The notes below the pieces were generated by a model. It saw only the letters and a list, made by a program, of their open reading frames with translations. It was not told the origin of the DNA and did not search any database. A stretch of DNA of 34,418 nucleotides from a virus: positions 1 through 34,418 of IMG/VR virus record IMGVR_UViG_3300042868_003670; one strand, given 5' to 3'. Made by a program: the position numbers and the translations under genes. The stretch's first letter is position 1; each line of letters starts with the position of its first letter. Below are positions 23,142-31,033 of this stretch, piece by piece.

Positions 23142-24140
23142 ATGACACTTAAACAAATAGCACAAGTACTGCCAGCCAGTTTACTTAAAGAAGTAAGCGA
23201 ACATATCTCCACTGTGCCTTGGCGGTATGGCTGGGCATCAAACAAAAGCATTGAGTTCACACATTGGAATCATGACTTTACAGGAGCGCCAGTTTACAAC
23301 AGTCTAGACTGCGCTGCAGAACTGCCAGAACCCATTAAGACTGCATGGCATTACATACAGTCACAGTTCCTGGGAGCCCAATGCTTGCTACGCTGTTATG
23401 TCAACAGTCACACTTATGGTGTAGAAGGTTATCCACATACAGATTCAAAGCGTGATGCAGACAATACCCTGGTTGTTTACATGAACCCAGAATGGCGGCG
23501 TGATTGGGGCGGCGAAACCATGGTGTATGATGGTTATAACATTGTTCACGCTGAGTTGCCCAAGTACAACAAAGGACTTGTGTTCCCAGGTGCCAAAACA
23601 CATCAGGCCAGGAGTGTCACACGCATTTGTCCCGCACAGAGAATAACGCTAATGTTCAAGTTTTGCGCAGCAGACACTGACACACAGCGTGATCGCATTC
23701 AACAGTTTGTCACAGCAGTTGGCGCACACAAGATCAAACATTCAGGCGGCACTCTGGCTGCTCACTTGCTTAACACATACGATATCTTAAAAGCAAATGA
23801 TTATGATCAAGTCTCTTGTAATGCTGGTGCGCTACACAGTATCTTTGGCACCAATGCGTTCAAGACAGAAATACTAAAGTTAGAAGATCGTGCGCAAGTT
23901 GTTAATGTAATTGGGGAAGAAGCCGCCAGTCTTGTTGAACTGTTTCATTACATTCGTCGTCCACATGCGTTGGAACGTGCGCTGGCCACCAATACACGCC
24001 TGGTTGATGCCAATACGGGTAATCCAATTACCTTAACACAGGCTCAACTAAATAGACTATGCGCCATTGAAGCGGCCAATCTGAGCGATCAGAAGGCCTT
24101 GAAGAATTACGAACATCTTCGCAAACTAATAACGAAATAA
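23142..24140 (+). CDS. 2OG-Fe(II) oxygenase fused to a DUF6817-like (HD-type) domain
   Basis: A 332-aa protein. I chose ATG 23142, preceded by AAGGAAAAGC; an upstream TTG is in frame but lacks a ribosome site. Residues ~1-175 are a prolyl-4-hydroxylase-like 2-oxoglutarate/Fe(II) oxygenase: H99-T-D101, TLVVYMNPEW, DWGGET, distal H154 (KTHQAR) and R167 for 2-oxoglutarate. Residues ~195-275 (HSGGTLAAHLLNTYDIL; LHSIFGTNAF) resemble DUF6817, a His-rich helical domain. Such oxygenases hydroxylate proteins or nucleotides using O2 and 2-oxoglutarate; the substrate here is unknown. It lies within the tail operon. The first domain is firm; the second is likely. Confidence 0.8.
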   Translation: MTLKQIAQVLPASLLKEVSEHISTVPWRYGWASNKSIEFTHWNHDFTGAPVYNSLDCAAELPEPIKTAWHYIQSQFLGAQCLLRCYVNSHTYGVEGYPHTDSKRDADNTLVVYMNPEWRRDWGGETMVYDGYNIVHAELPKYNKGLVFPGAKTHQARSVTRICPAQRITLMFKFCAADTDTQRDRIQQFVTAVGAHKIKHSGGTLAAHLLNTYDILKANDYDQVSCNAGALHSIFGTNAFKTEILKLEDRAQVVNVIGEEAASLVELFHYIRRPHALERALATNTRLVDANTGNPITLTQAQLNRLCAIEAANLSDQKALKNYEHLRKLITK

Positions 24141-24151
24141 CAGGAACGGGT

Positions 24152-25396
24152 ATGTCAAAACATAAAAAAAGTAAGAACAAAGATTATCAGATACCAGCAG
24201 ATGAAATGCTGTCAGATGATGGCACACCCGTCAACAAAAAGAAACGTGCCAAAGGCGATCCAGCTTACGGCTCTATCCCATCTGGTCCCGTAGCACCTGA
24301 TCCAGAATCAGCTGCACAACACTTGCAGCGTTTTGGACTTGGCAAGGACACCATCCTGGCACACATTACTGAAGAAGAAGCGCAAGTATTAAAACAGCGT
24401 GGTGGCTCTGGTGCTGTTAACCCATACACTGGTCTATTAGAATTTGACGGTGACGGTGGTGGTGATGGTGGCGGGGGCGATGGTGGTGGTGGAGACGGCG
24501 GAGGCGATGGCGGAGGCGATGGCGGAGGCGATGGCGGAGCAGGTGACGGTGGTGACGGCTCAGGAAGTGGTGATGGCGCAGATGGCGCAGATGGCGCAGA
24601 TGGCGCAGATGGCGCTGCTGATGGTTCTGCAGATGGCTCTGGTGAAGGCTCTGGTGAAGGCTCTGGTGAAGGCTCTGGTGAAGGCTCTGGTGAAGGCTCT
24701 GGTGAAGGCTCTGGTGAAGGCTCTGGTGAAGGCACAGGTGAAGGAACTGGTGAGGGAACTGGTGAAGGTGAAGGAACTGGTGAGGGCGAAGGCACAGGCG
24801 AAGGTGAAGGCACAGGTGAAGGCGAAGGTGAAGGCGAAGGCTCAAGTAGTGGGCCAGGTGGTTCATCTGGAGAGTCAGGTGCAGCAGCAGGTGGCGCAGG
24901 TCCAGGCGGACCTGGTGATGATGGTGGCGGCAGCGGTGGCGGAGATGGACCTAGTGATGGACCTAGTGATGGCGGTGGCTGGGGTGGTGATGGAGGTGGT
25001 GGTGATGGTGGTGGTGGTGGCGATGGAGTCACACCAGTTACACCTGTAGTGCCTGGCAATCCCAGAATTCCTGGTACAACCTGGAGTGACGTTAATAAGC
25101 AAACTGGTCTAAGTCCTGGCTTTATGCAAGCACAGCCATACTACAACACAACAAATGATGTTCAATCCAAATACTATTGGGGTGGCGCACCTATGCAAAC
25201 TGGTGCTACATTTAACCCAGCGCAAGCTCAGAATATTCCACAAGCACCTGTAGTGCCCTGGGGCATTCAGGAAATTGCACAACAACTAACTCCAGAAGAA
25301 ACTGCACAGTTGATATATGGCTTACAGCCACAGCAACAAGCACAACCTGGATATGCTATTCCACCAGAGTGGTTACAGCAATGGCGTAACAGTTAA
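24152..25396 (+). CDS. Glycine-rich repeat protein (virion or assembly protein, unknown)
   Basis: A 414-aa protein: a basic N-terminus ([10 protein letters not shown]), a short folded part to ~90, then ~200 residues of Gly/Asp/Glu/Ser low complexity ([14 protein letters not shown] repeats). A Pro/Gln-rich C-terminus follows (~295-414, [29 protein letters not shown]). The repeats come from short tandem DNA units. The disordered acidic middle could be a flexible linker in the virion. It sits between the oxygenase and the internal proteins, with a CAGGAAC ribosome site. Long - strand frames over this region are shadows of the repeats. No family recognised. Confidence 0.8.
   Translation: MSKHKKSKNKDYQIPADEMLSDDGTPVNKKKRAKGDPAYGSIPSGPVAPDPESAAQHLQRFGLGKDTILAHITEEEAQVLKQRGGSGAVNPYTGLLEFDGDGGGDGGGGDGGGGDGGGDGGGDGGGDGGAGDGGDGSGSGDGADGADGADGADGAADGSADGSGEGSGEGSGEGSGEGSGEGSGEGSGEGSGEGTGEGTGEGTGEGEGTGEGEGTGEGEGTGEGEGEGEGSSSGPGGSSGESGAAAGGAGPGGPGDDGGGSGGGDGPSDGPSDGGGWGGDGGGGDGGGGGDGVTPVTPVVPGNPRIPGTTWSDVNKQTGLSPGFMQAQPYYNTTNDVQSKYYWGGAPMQTGATFNPAQAQNIPQAPVVPWGIQEIAQQLTPEETAQLIYGLQPQQQAQPGYAIPPEWLQQWRNS
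24497..24538 (+). repeat. GGCGGAGGCGAT 12-bp tandem repeat (~3.5 copies)
   Basis: Perfect copies at 24497, 24509 and 24521 and a half copy at 24533 encode GGGD-type repeats in the glycine-rich gene. Confidence 0.9.
24572..24616 (+). repeat. GATGGCGCA 9-bp tandem repeat (4 perfect copies plus 1 variant)
   Basis: Copies at 24572, 24581, 24590 and 24599, with a GATGGCGCT variant at 24608, encode DGA repeats. Confidence 0.9.
24635..24730 (+). repeat. GGCTCTGGTGAA 12-bp tandem repeat (8 perfect copies)
   Basis: Eight identical units in a row encode (GSGE)x8, followed by diverged GTGE and GEGT units to about 24840. Identity at the base level, including the third codon positions, indicates recent slippage expansion. 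Confidence 0.95.
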
Positions 25397-25399
25397 ACG

Positions 25400-25406
25400 C
25401 TAAATA
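25400..25406 (+). promoter_or_regulatory. CTAAATA motif upstream of the internal-protein operon (putative late promoter)
   Basis: CTAAATA preceded by CG lies 24 nt before the 25431 ATG in a 34-nt gap. It would head the genes for the internal virion proteins. Confidence 0.5.
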
Positions 25407-25430
25407 ACTTAACAATAAAGGACATACATC

Positions 25431-26153
25431 ATGAGTTTTGGCAAAGGCGGAGGCAGCACGCAAACAACTGTAGAAATGACTCCAGAACAAAAAGAACAAA
25501 TTGCGCTGCAAAACAAGTTCTTCAAAGAAACAATTGCACCCACATACGAAGGTGCTGTTCGTGGTGCCACAGACATTTACAATAAGAATGCTCCTGGAGC
25601 ACTAAATGCTGCTCAGAATCAAGCTCGCACTGCTATGCAAGCACAAGAAGCCTTGGGTGGCACTGGTGAAAGTGCGCTACGCTCAGGTATCAGTGGCTTA
25701 CAAAGTCTGTTTAATCCAGATTATGAGCGCACACAAATTGCAGCCGCATTGGCACCAGCACAAGCACAGTATGCACAAAACGTAGAAATGCAAGGACGCA
25801 GTTTTGGTGGCACTGGCAACCTAGGTAGTGCCCGTCAAGCATTAGCAGATCGTCAATTGGCAGGCGCAACACAAAGCGCACAGATGAAAACTGCTGCTGA
25901 CATTCAGCAACAAATTGCCGCACAACGAGCAGGTGTTGGCGCACAATTAGCACAACTTGGCCAAGGCGGTATTGGACAAGCATTAGGAGCCTCAGGCAGC
26001 GCAGTAACAGCCTCCATGGTTCCACAACAGTTATACAACCAATATGCCTCAGTGATCTTTGGTACACCTTCAGGAAGTTATAATCCAGACTTCCGTGGTA
26101 CACAAAGTAGTTCAGGAACATCCAGCAATTGGAATATTGGCGCAAAAATTTAA
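25431..26153 (+). CDS. Putative internal virion / ejection protein (small)
   Basis: A 240-aa protein rich in Ala, Gln and Gly, almost entirely helical after a Gly-rich start (SFGKGGGSTQTTVEMTPEQK). Long amphipathic helices occur at ~20-95 and ~105-205 (AQYAQNVEMQGRSFGGTGNL, then QMKTAADIQQQIAAQRAGVG). The C-terminus is Ser/Gly-rich. Small Ala/Gln-rich proteins next to a large lytic protein resemble the ejection-protein sets of T7 (gp14-16) and P22 (gp7, 16, 20), which leave the head and form a channel across the envelope. The call is from composition and neighbours. Confidence 0.6.
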   Translation: MSFGKGGGSTQTTVEMTPEQKEQIALQNKFFKETIAPTYEGAVRGATDIYNKNAPGALNAAQNQARTAMQAQEALGGTGESALRSGISGLQSLFNPDYERTQIAAALAPAQAQYAQNVEMQGRSFGGTGNLGSARQALADRQLAGATQSAQMKTAADIQQQIAAQRAGVGAQLAQLGQGGIGQALGASGSAVTASMVPQQLYNQYASVIFGTPSGSYNPDFRGTQSSSGTSSNWNIGAKI

Positions 26154-26162
26154 GGATAATAT

Positions 26163-29132
26163 ATGGCATACGATGCATTTGGTGAATACACAGGTGGACA
26201 GCGTGATCCTTACGAGGAAGAACGTTTGCGCCAGGAAGAAGAAGATAGAAAACGCAGAGAAGAAGCGGAACAACTGGCTCGTGCTGCTGGAGTTGCAGGT
26301 GGCTACGTGCCTGGCGGCCCTGGTGTGGCTGGTGGTGAAGGCTCTGGAACTTACTATGATGCTGAAGGCCGTTTAATTGTTCCATCACCCAGTTCAGGAC
26401 CTATTGCGCCTGATTCTGATCCCCTGGGTTCATTTATTGCACAAAAGTTACAAGGTGTTAAGGATCGTTTTGGACAAGTACAAACTGCTTTTGAAGACCC
26501 AGCTAAAGCATTTCAAGAACGTATGGATGCTGCCACTGCTCCAGTCAAGCCTGATGCAGTAGTTAAGAAAGAACAAGTAGAAACTCGTGCTGACGGAACC
26601 AAGGTTGTAAAGACAACACAAGAGTTACCAAGTGCTGCACCAGCGCAGGCCTTTCCAGTTGCCCCACCTGGCGGCTTTCAGGGACAGACTGATGAATTTG
26701 GTGGTGTTGATGCTGCTGTTGCGCAACAAGCAAGACAAAATGCACAGACTCCCGCAGCAGTAAGCACAGCATTACCATCAACAGGTGTCGCTGCTGCTCC
26801 AGCTGCTGCTTCTGACTACAATGCACGTATTGCACAAATGGAATCTGGTGGACGTGATGACATTGGTTATCATGATCGTAGTAAGAGTAGCGCATATGGC
26901 AAGTATGGCATCACAGACAAAGCATGGACAGATGCACAACGTGCTAATCCAGCATTGGCAGGTGTTCGTAAAGAACAAGCAACTCCAGCACAAATGGAAC
27001 TGGCACAAAATGCAGTTACAAACAACAATGCCAGATACCTGGGCAAGTTGGGTGTTGAAGTTAATCCCAACACATTAGCAGCCGCACACTTTATTGGTGC
27101 TCAAGGTCTTGCAAATTACTTGCGTGATGGCACCATAAGTGAAGGTGCTATCAAAGCCAACGGTGGCTACGACAAAGCAAAACAAATTATTGATCAACGC
27201 CTGGGTGGCGTGGCTGCTCCAGCATCAGGTGCCGCACAACAACAGCGTCCAGCTCCTACAGCGCCTGTTGCTCCTACACTGACTGCTCCAGAAGCTCCTG
27301 TTGCTGCACCAGAAGCAGTAAGCCCATACAGTTTAAGCACTGGCCAAACAGGCCTGGGTTTGCGTATGCCCACAACACCTGCTCCAGTAGCTAGTCCATC
27401 AGCACAAGCAATCAGCACATATCAAGCAGTGCAAGATGACCCTATGGCATTATTGAAACTGCGTCAAGATTCTACAGTACCTGCTTTTATTCGTGAGCGT
27501 GCAGGCGCACAAGCATATGAGTTATTGAACCGTGAACGCAAAACAGCAGCCGCAGAAACGCAAGTTGAGAAGATGGTTGCTGCTGGTGATCAGAATACAA
27601 TTGCTAAAACTTTAGCCAGCAAGCCCAAGACAGAAGAAGGCAGTTTCTTAAAGGCAGTGTTGTATGCTCGCTTGGGACTAACAGATCTTGCTGCTGAAGA
27701 ACAACAAAAATTAGGTGCTGGCACCAAGTGGACCAGCATTACAGGTCCTGATGGTGAAAATGCACTTGTTAAAGTTGCTGCCAATGGACGCCCATTAGAA
27801 GGTGTAAAGAGTGATGGCACTGCTTTCACAGAAAATGAATTAATTAAGTTTGGTGGCAACGCTGGTGTTAAGTTTACCAAGCCAGATGTATCAATGCAGG
27901 ACGTGGAAAAGGATGGCCAGAAAGGTCGTGTTGTTACAACATATGATCGTAATAATAAGCCAACCACAGTGGTTGAATCTGGTGGCAAGACATTCAAGTA
28001 TGATGCCACATGGAAGCCAACCTCAATTGGTGTTGCCGCAGAGAAAGCTGAAACAGCAGCAGGTATCAAATTGCGCTATGCAGGTCCTACAAGTTACACA
28101 GAAGCAGGTGCAGCAGCAGCTGGTAAGTTTAATTTTGAGAATGGCACTAACATTGGTTATGCGTCACAGACTCCAGGTGCTCCGCTAGTTGACTTGAACA
28201 CAGGTAAGCCAGTGGCAGTAAGTGCTGGTGGTGTTATCACAACTACACAAACAGGCATTCCTGGTGCGGCTGCACCTGGAGGTGTTACAACTACTGCTCC
28301 AGCAGCCGTAGGCGGTCAGACACCAGCACAAATTACTGGTGAAAGAGAAATTGGTAAAGTTGCCAAAGAACAGTTTGTTAAAACAACTGTGCCAGCAGTG
28401 CTTGAACAAGGCAATAATGGTCGTGACATTGCAACTGCTCGTAGACAACAAGTTGCTATCATTGAAAACAATCCAAGCATCTTGGATATCTACAATGGTT
28501 CAGGTGACAACTATGATCGTGGTCGTAATGTTATCAGCAAGTTGTTGACAGGTGCTTACAATGAAAACAACTCAGGTGACTTCTACAAAGATGTCAAAGG
28601 CACAGGCTTAGACAGCAATCAACGCAGTGCATTAGAGCAAATGTGGAACTTGACAAGTGGTATCAACGGCAAGACATTGAAGACCAACACAGGTGGTGGA
28701 CCAATCAGTAATGCTGATATGAAGACCAACCAAGCAGCCAACTTGCAAAACTTTACAGAAACAACACCACTGGGTGCGCTACAAGTTATTAACCGTAGCA
28801 AGTTCACTGGTGACTTGGACACTGCCAAAGCCGCGTTTATTGCCAAGAATCCTAACTTGAATGATGAAGTCAAATTTAATGATGCCTGGTCAAAAGAAAG
28901 CGCAAGATATACCAAAGCGTATGAAGGTATTGCAGATGCTAGAGCACAGTTCTTGAAACCATTTGCTCCACCTAGAGACGCTACACGAGAACAACTCAGT
29001 GTGTTCCGTGACAAGGTATTCAAATCGTTTGAAATGTATCCTGTTCCTGCATATGATGCTGAAGCAGGTAAGTGGAGTTATGGTACAGCCAACGCTGAAC
29101 GAGCAGCCGCTAAGAAACTATTAGGAAGATAA
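26163..29132 (+). CDS. Large internal virion protein with lytic transglycosylase domain
   Basis: A 989-aa protein. Residues 16-42 are a charged helix (YEEERLRQEEEDRKRREEAE). A disordered Pro/Ala linker reaches ~215. Residues ~218-345 form an SLT/lysozyme-like domain: IAQMESGG with E227 as the likely catalytic acid, SSAYGKYGI, and AAAHFIGAQGLANYL. The rest (~350-989) has Pro/Ala stretches, a beta-rich segment (~545-650) and a long helical C-terminus. T7 gp16 likewise joins a transglycosylase to a very large ejection protein that opens peptidoglycan during DNA entry. It may also be the only lytic enzyme here. The domain is well supported; the ejection role is inferred. Confidence 0.75.
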   Translation: MAYDAFGEYTGGQRDPYEEERLRQEEEDRKRREEAEQLARAAGVAGGYVPGGPGVAGGEGSGTYYDAEGRLIVPSPSSGPIAPDSDPLGSFIAQKLQGVKDRFGQVQTAFEDPAKAFQERMDAATAPVKPDAVVKKEQVETRADGTKVVKTTQELPSAAPAQAFPVAPPGGFQGQTDEFGGVDAAVAQQARQNAQTPAAVSTALPSTGVAAAPAAASDYNARIAQMESGGRDDIGYHDRSKSSAYGKYGITDKAWTDAQRANPALAGVRKEQATPAQMELAQNAVTNNNARYLGKLGVEVNPNTLAAAHFIGAQGLANYLRDGTISEGAIKANGGYDKAKQIIDQRLGGVAAPASGAAQQQRPAPTAPVAPTLTAPEAPVAAPEAVSPYSLSTGQTGLGLRMPTTPAPVASPSAQAISTYQAVQDDPMALLKLRQDSTVPAFIRERAGAQAYELLNRERKTAAAETQVEKMVAAGDQNTIAKTLASKPKTEEGSFLKAVLYARLGLTDLAAEEQQKLGAGTKWTSITGPDGENALVKVAANGRPLEGVKSDGTAFTENELIKFGGNAGVKFTKPDVSMQDVEKDGQKGRVVTTYDRNNKPTTVVESGGKTFKYDATWKPTSIGVAAEKAETAAGIKLRYAGPTSYTEAGAAAAGKFNFENGTNIGYASQTPGAPLVDLNTGKPVAVSAGGVITTTQTGIPGAAAPGGVTTTAPAAVGGQTPAQITGEREIGKVAKEQFVKTTVPAVLEQGNNGRDIATARRQQVAIIENNPSILDIYNGSGDNYDRGRNVISKLLTGAYNENNSGDFYKDVKGTGLDSNQRSALEQMWNLTSGINGKTLKTNTGGGPISNADMKTNQAANLQNFTETTPLGALQVINRSKFTGDLDTAKAAFIAKNPNLNDEVKFNDAWSKESARYTKAYEGIADARAQFLKPFAPPRDATREQLSVFRDKVFKSFEMYPVPAYDAEAGKWSYGTANAERAAAKKLLGR

Positions 29133-29133
29133 T

Positions 29134-29952
29134 ATGACAGAAGCAGAAGTAGAAAAATTACGAGCAGGTGGTATCAGTGATGCCATCATCCTTGAAATGC
29201 AAAAAGATGAGAGCACTGCTAAAGGACAGGCTGCTCCTGCTGCAACGGCCACAACTGAATTGCCAGAAGTTGATCCTAACACACCTAGTCGTGTTTACAG
29301 CCAAGCACAATCTGCTGGCACACCAACTGAAGGCGCAGGACAAACATGGGCACAAACTGGTGCTGAACTTGGTGGAGTATTAATTGATAATGCTGGCAAG
29401 ATTGGATTGGGTGGTTTAGGTGCCGCTGGCTTAGGTGCTGGTGCAATGTATAAACGCGGCAAAGGAATTGAATTAGAAACAGAAAAACTGAGACAGCAAG
29501 GCATTCAAAATCGCTTTGACGCAAGAGCCGCACAACAAGCCGCACAACAAGCCAGACCAATGCCAGTGGCACCAGGTCCTTTAGTAGATGCCCAGGGCCG
29601 CCCAATGCAAATGCAAGCAAGGCCAGTTGCTCCTGCTGGTGCTGTGCCCACTGCTCCTATTGCTCAAGCCGCAGAACAAGGTGTTGTAAATCGTGCCAAA
29701 CAAGTTGTGCAACAATTGGCTCTGAGCAAACTTGCACCAATGGCCACTAACCTGTTAAAAGGTGCCAATGTGGCCAGTCTTGCTGGATACAGTGCAGACT
29801 TGGGTCCTAAGACTCCGCAAGCAGGTCGTATGCGTGGTATGGAAATTAACCCTCTAACAGGTGCTCCATGGACTCCAGAACAAATTGCACAGTACGAAGC
29901 CAATCCTGCACAGTATGATGCGCAGATGGCACCGCCACAGTTTCGTAGGTAA
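29134..29952 (+). CDS. Internal virion protein with glycine-zipper membrane segment
   Basis: A 272-aa protein. Residues 3-24 form a short helix-turn-helix like motif (EAEVEKLRAGGISDAIILEM). Residues ~80-105 are a Gly/Ala-rich hydrophobic segment (NAGKIGLGGLGAAGLGAGAM) of glycine-zipper type. Residues ~109-205 are Ala/Gln-rich helices with a Pro-rich break, and the end is Pro/Tyr-rich. It starts 2 nt after the transglycosylase gene. The membrane-inserting zipper plus its neighbours suggest an ejection protein that lines a channel in the inner membrane. I do not recognise a named family. Confidence 0.65.
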   Translation: MTEAEVEKLRAGGISDAIILEMQKDESTAKGQAAPAATATTELPEVDPNTPSRVYSQAQSAGTPTEGAGQTWAQTGAELGGVLIDNAGKIGLGGLGAAGLGAGAMYKRGKGIELETEKLRQQGIQNRFDARAAQQAAQQARPMPVAPGPLVDAQGRPMQMQARPVAPAGAVPTAPIAQAAEQGVVNRAKQVVQQLALSKLAPMATNLLKGANVASLAGYSADLGPKTPQAGRMRGMEINPLTGAPWTPEQIAQYEANPAQYDAQMAPPQFRR

Positions 29953-29960
29953 GTAAGCAT

Positions 29961-30392
29961 ATGACAACAGCAGAACAACTAACCCAAATCTTCAAAGACA
30001 ACTTTGTTGTTTACTTTCGTAGCCATGTGGCACATGTAAACATTACTGGTCGCACATTCCAAAGCGATCATGAATTGCTTGGTGGTATCTACGAAGCTAG
30101 ACAAGCACAAATTGATTTCATTGGCGAGCTATTACGCACACTAGGTGAATATATGCCTTGTGATATTAGTGAAGTGCTGTCAGACAGTCAATTTGGCACA
30201 GATGAGTTATCTGGTAGTGCTGACTTTTTACTTGAAGCTGTCAAAGAAGATTTAGAATTCTTAGCAAATGAATATCGTGAACTAATTGTAATTTCTGAAT
30301 TAGAAGATGAAACCCAGATTGCCAACTACGCACAAGAACAAGTTCTGAGTTTAGCCAAGCAAATCTGGATGTTAAATTCTACATTAAGTTAA
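29961..30392 (+). CDS. Dps-like ferritin-fold protein with intact ferroxidase ligands
   Basis: A 143-aa, mostly helical protein. Residues H25, H37, D52 and E56 have the same spacing (12, 15, 4) as the ferroxidase ligands of Dps proteins (H31, H43, D58, E62 in Listeria Dps). The context also fits: HVNITGRTFQSDHELLGGIY corresponds to the Dps HW-x-x-G-x-x-F-x-x-x-H pattern. Length (143) is typical of a short Dps. Dps stores iron and protects DNA from peroxide; whether this protein oxidises iron or is a structural derivative is unknown. It is the last gene of the internal-protein operon, 8 nt after the previous gene. Confidence 0.7.
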   Translation: MTTAEQLTQIFKDNFVVYFRSHVAHVNITGRTFQSDHELLGGIYEARQAQIDFIGELLRTLGEYMPCDISEVLSDSQFGTDELSGSADFLLEAVKEDLEFLANEYRELIVISELEDETQIANYAQEQVLSLAKQIWMLNSTLS

Positions 30393-30448
30393 GCCGTCAA
30401 GAACACGATCAAGAACCAGGCGATTTTACGGCTTTCTAACCTGGGTTC
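30391..30448 (+). ncRNA. Possible pseudoknot RNA between convergent genes
   Basis: Two inverted repeats interlock: AAGCCGT (30391-30397) pairs with ACGGCTT (30428-30434), and GAACCAGG (30413-30420) pairs with CCTGGGTTC (30440-30448) with one bulged G. The order A-B-A'-B' gives an H-type pseudoknot, or two alternative hairpins. It lies at the 3' end of the Dps-like gene and in front of the convergent GNAT gene's end. Confidence 0.4.
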
Positions 30449-30479
30449 AACGAATTGGCAGGCGTGGCTTGTGTTGTGT

Positions 30480-30971
30480 TCACTTTAATCGCTTGTATGC
30501 GTATGATCCACGCACACTATAACCCGCACGTTCATGCAGTTTTAAGAAGCCTGCTTGATCATGACGCATCGTAGTACTACAAATAATGTAGTTGCCAGCA
30601 TAGTTTGCCAGACGTTCCCAATGCTCCATCATATCTTTTACTAATTTAACTCGCATGCGCGATGGCAATACCAGATCCACATGTGCCATGCAAACAATCA
30701 CCATTGGGTCATCACTCCAACAAGCACGATCTCCACTCTTGGCCCAAGTATAAGCAAGTAAACGGTTATCATCTTGTGCTCTGCACACTGTAATCATCTG
30801 CGTTCCTGGATAGTAGATCTGATTCATAATAGCAAATGTTATATTACGAGTCATTGTAGGTACTTCAGGCGAGAAGATATCATCAATCTCTGTTTCAAAG
30901 TGTTGTTTTGCCATGCTGACGATATCATTTGTATCGCTCATGTCAGCAAGTCTCCATTCATGTTCTATCAT
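30480..30971 (-). CDS. GNAT-like acetyltransferase, minus strand
   Basis: A 163-aa protein on the minus strand. I chose ATG 30971 because AAAGGAAT precedes it; an upstream in-frame TTG at 30986 would overlap that ribosome site. The pattern fits GNAT: MIEHEWRLADMSDTNDIVSM at the start, a strand VCRAQDDNRLLAYTW, HVDLVLPSRMRVKLVKDMM as the acyl-CoA-binding strand-helix, and a closing GFLKLHERAGYSVRGSYAYK. The usual (Q/R)xxGxG loop is not exact (PSRMRVK), so activity is uncertain. It is one of only two minus-strand genes, wedged between two late operons. The substrate is unknown. Confidence 0.65.
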   Translation of the reverse strand: MIEHEWRLADMSDTNDIVSMAKQHFETEIDDIFSPEVPTMTRNITFAIMNQIYYPGTQMITVCRAQDDNRLLAYTWAKSGDRACWSDDPMVIVCMAHVDLVLPSRMRVKLVKDMMEHWERLANYAGNYIICSTTMRHDQAGFLKLHERAGYSVRGSYAYKRLK

Positions 30972-31021
30972 TTCTATTCCTTTCAAGTGATACTTTATTT
31001 AATGTCGCAGCGGTAGCCATG

Positions 31022-31028
31022 CTAAATA
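31022..31028 (+). promoter_or_regulatory. CTAAATA motif upstream of AT-hook gene (putative late promoter)
   Basis: CTAAATA preceded by TG lies 5 nt before the ATG at 31034. The divergent region (30972-31033) contains no other plausible promoter. The same 5-nt spacing is seen at 7243/7255. Confidence 0.5.
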
Positions 31029-31033
31029 AAAGT

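Noticed and set aside
23429-23437. Perfect DnaA-box match TTATCCACA
   Set aside because: A single copy inside the oxygenase gene, covering conserved active-site codons (YPHT). No cluster and no A/T-rich unwinding region.
24265-25059. Long minus-strand frame of 264 codons, Pro/Ser-rich
   Set aside because: It is the antisense shadow of the glycine-rich repeat gene; GC-rich tandem repeats keep several frames open.
30391-30479. tRNA gene suggested by GGTTCAA near 30444
   Set aside because: No matching T-stem, anticodon arm or acceptor stem can be formed; the inverted repeats fit a pseudoknot instead.
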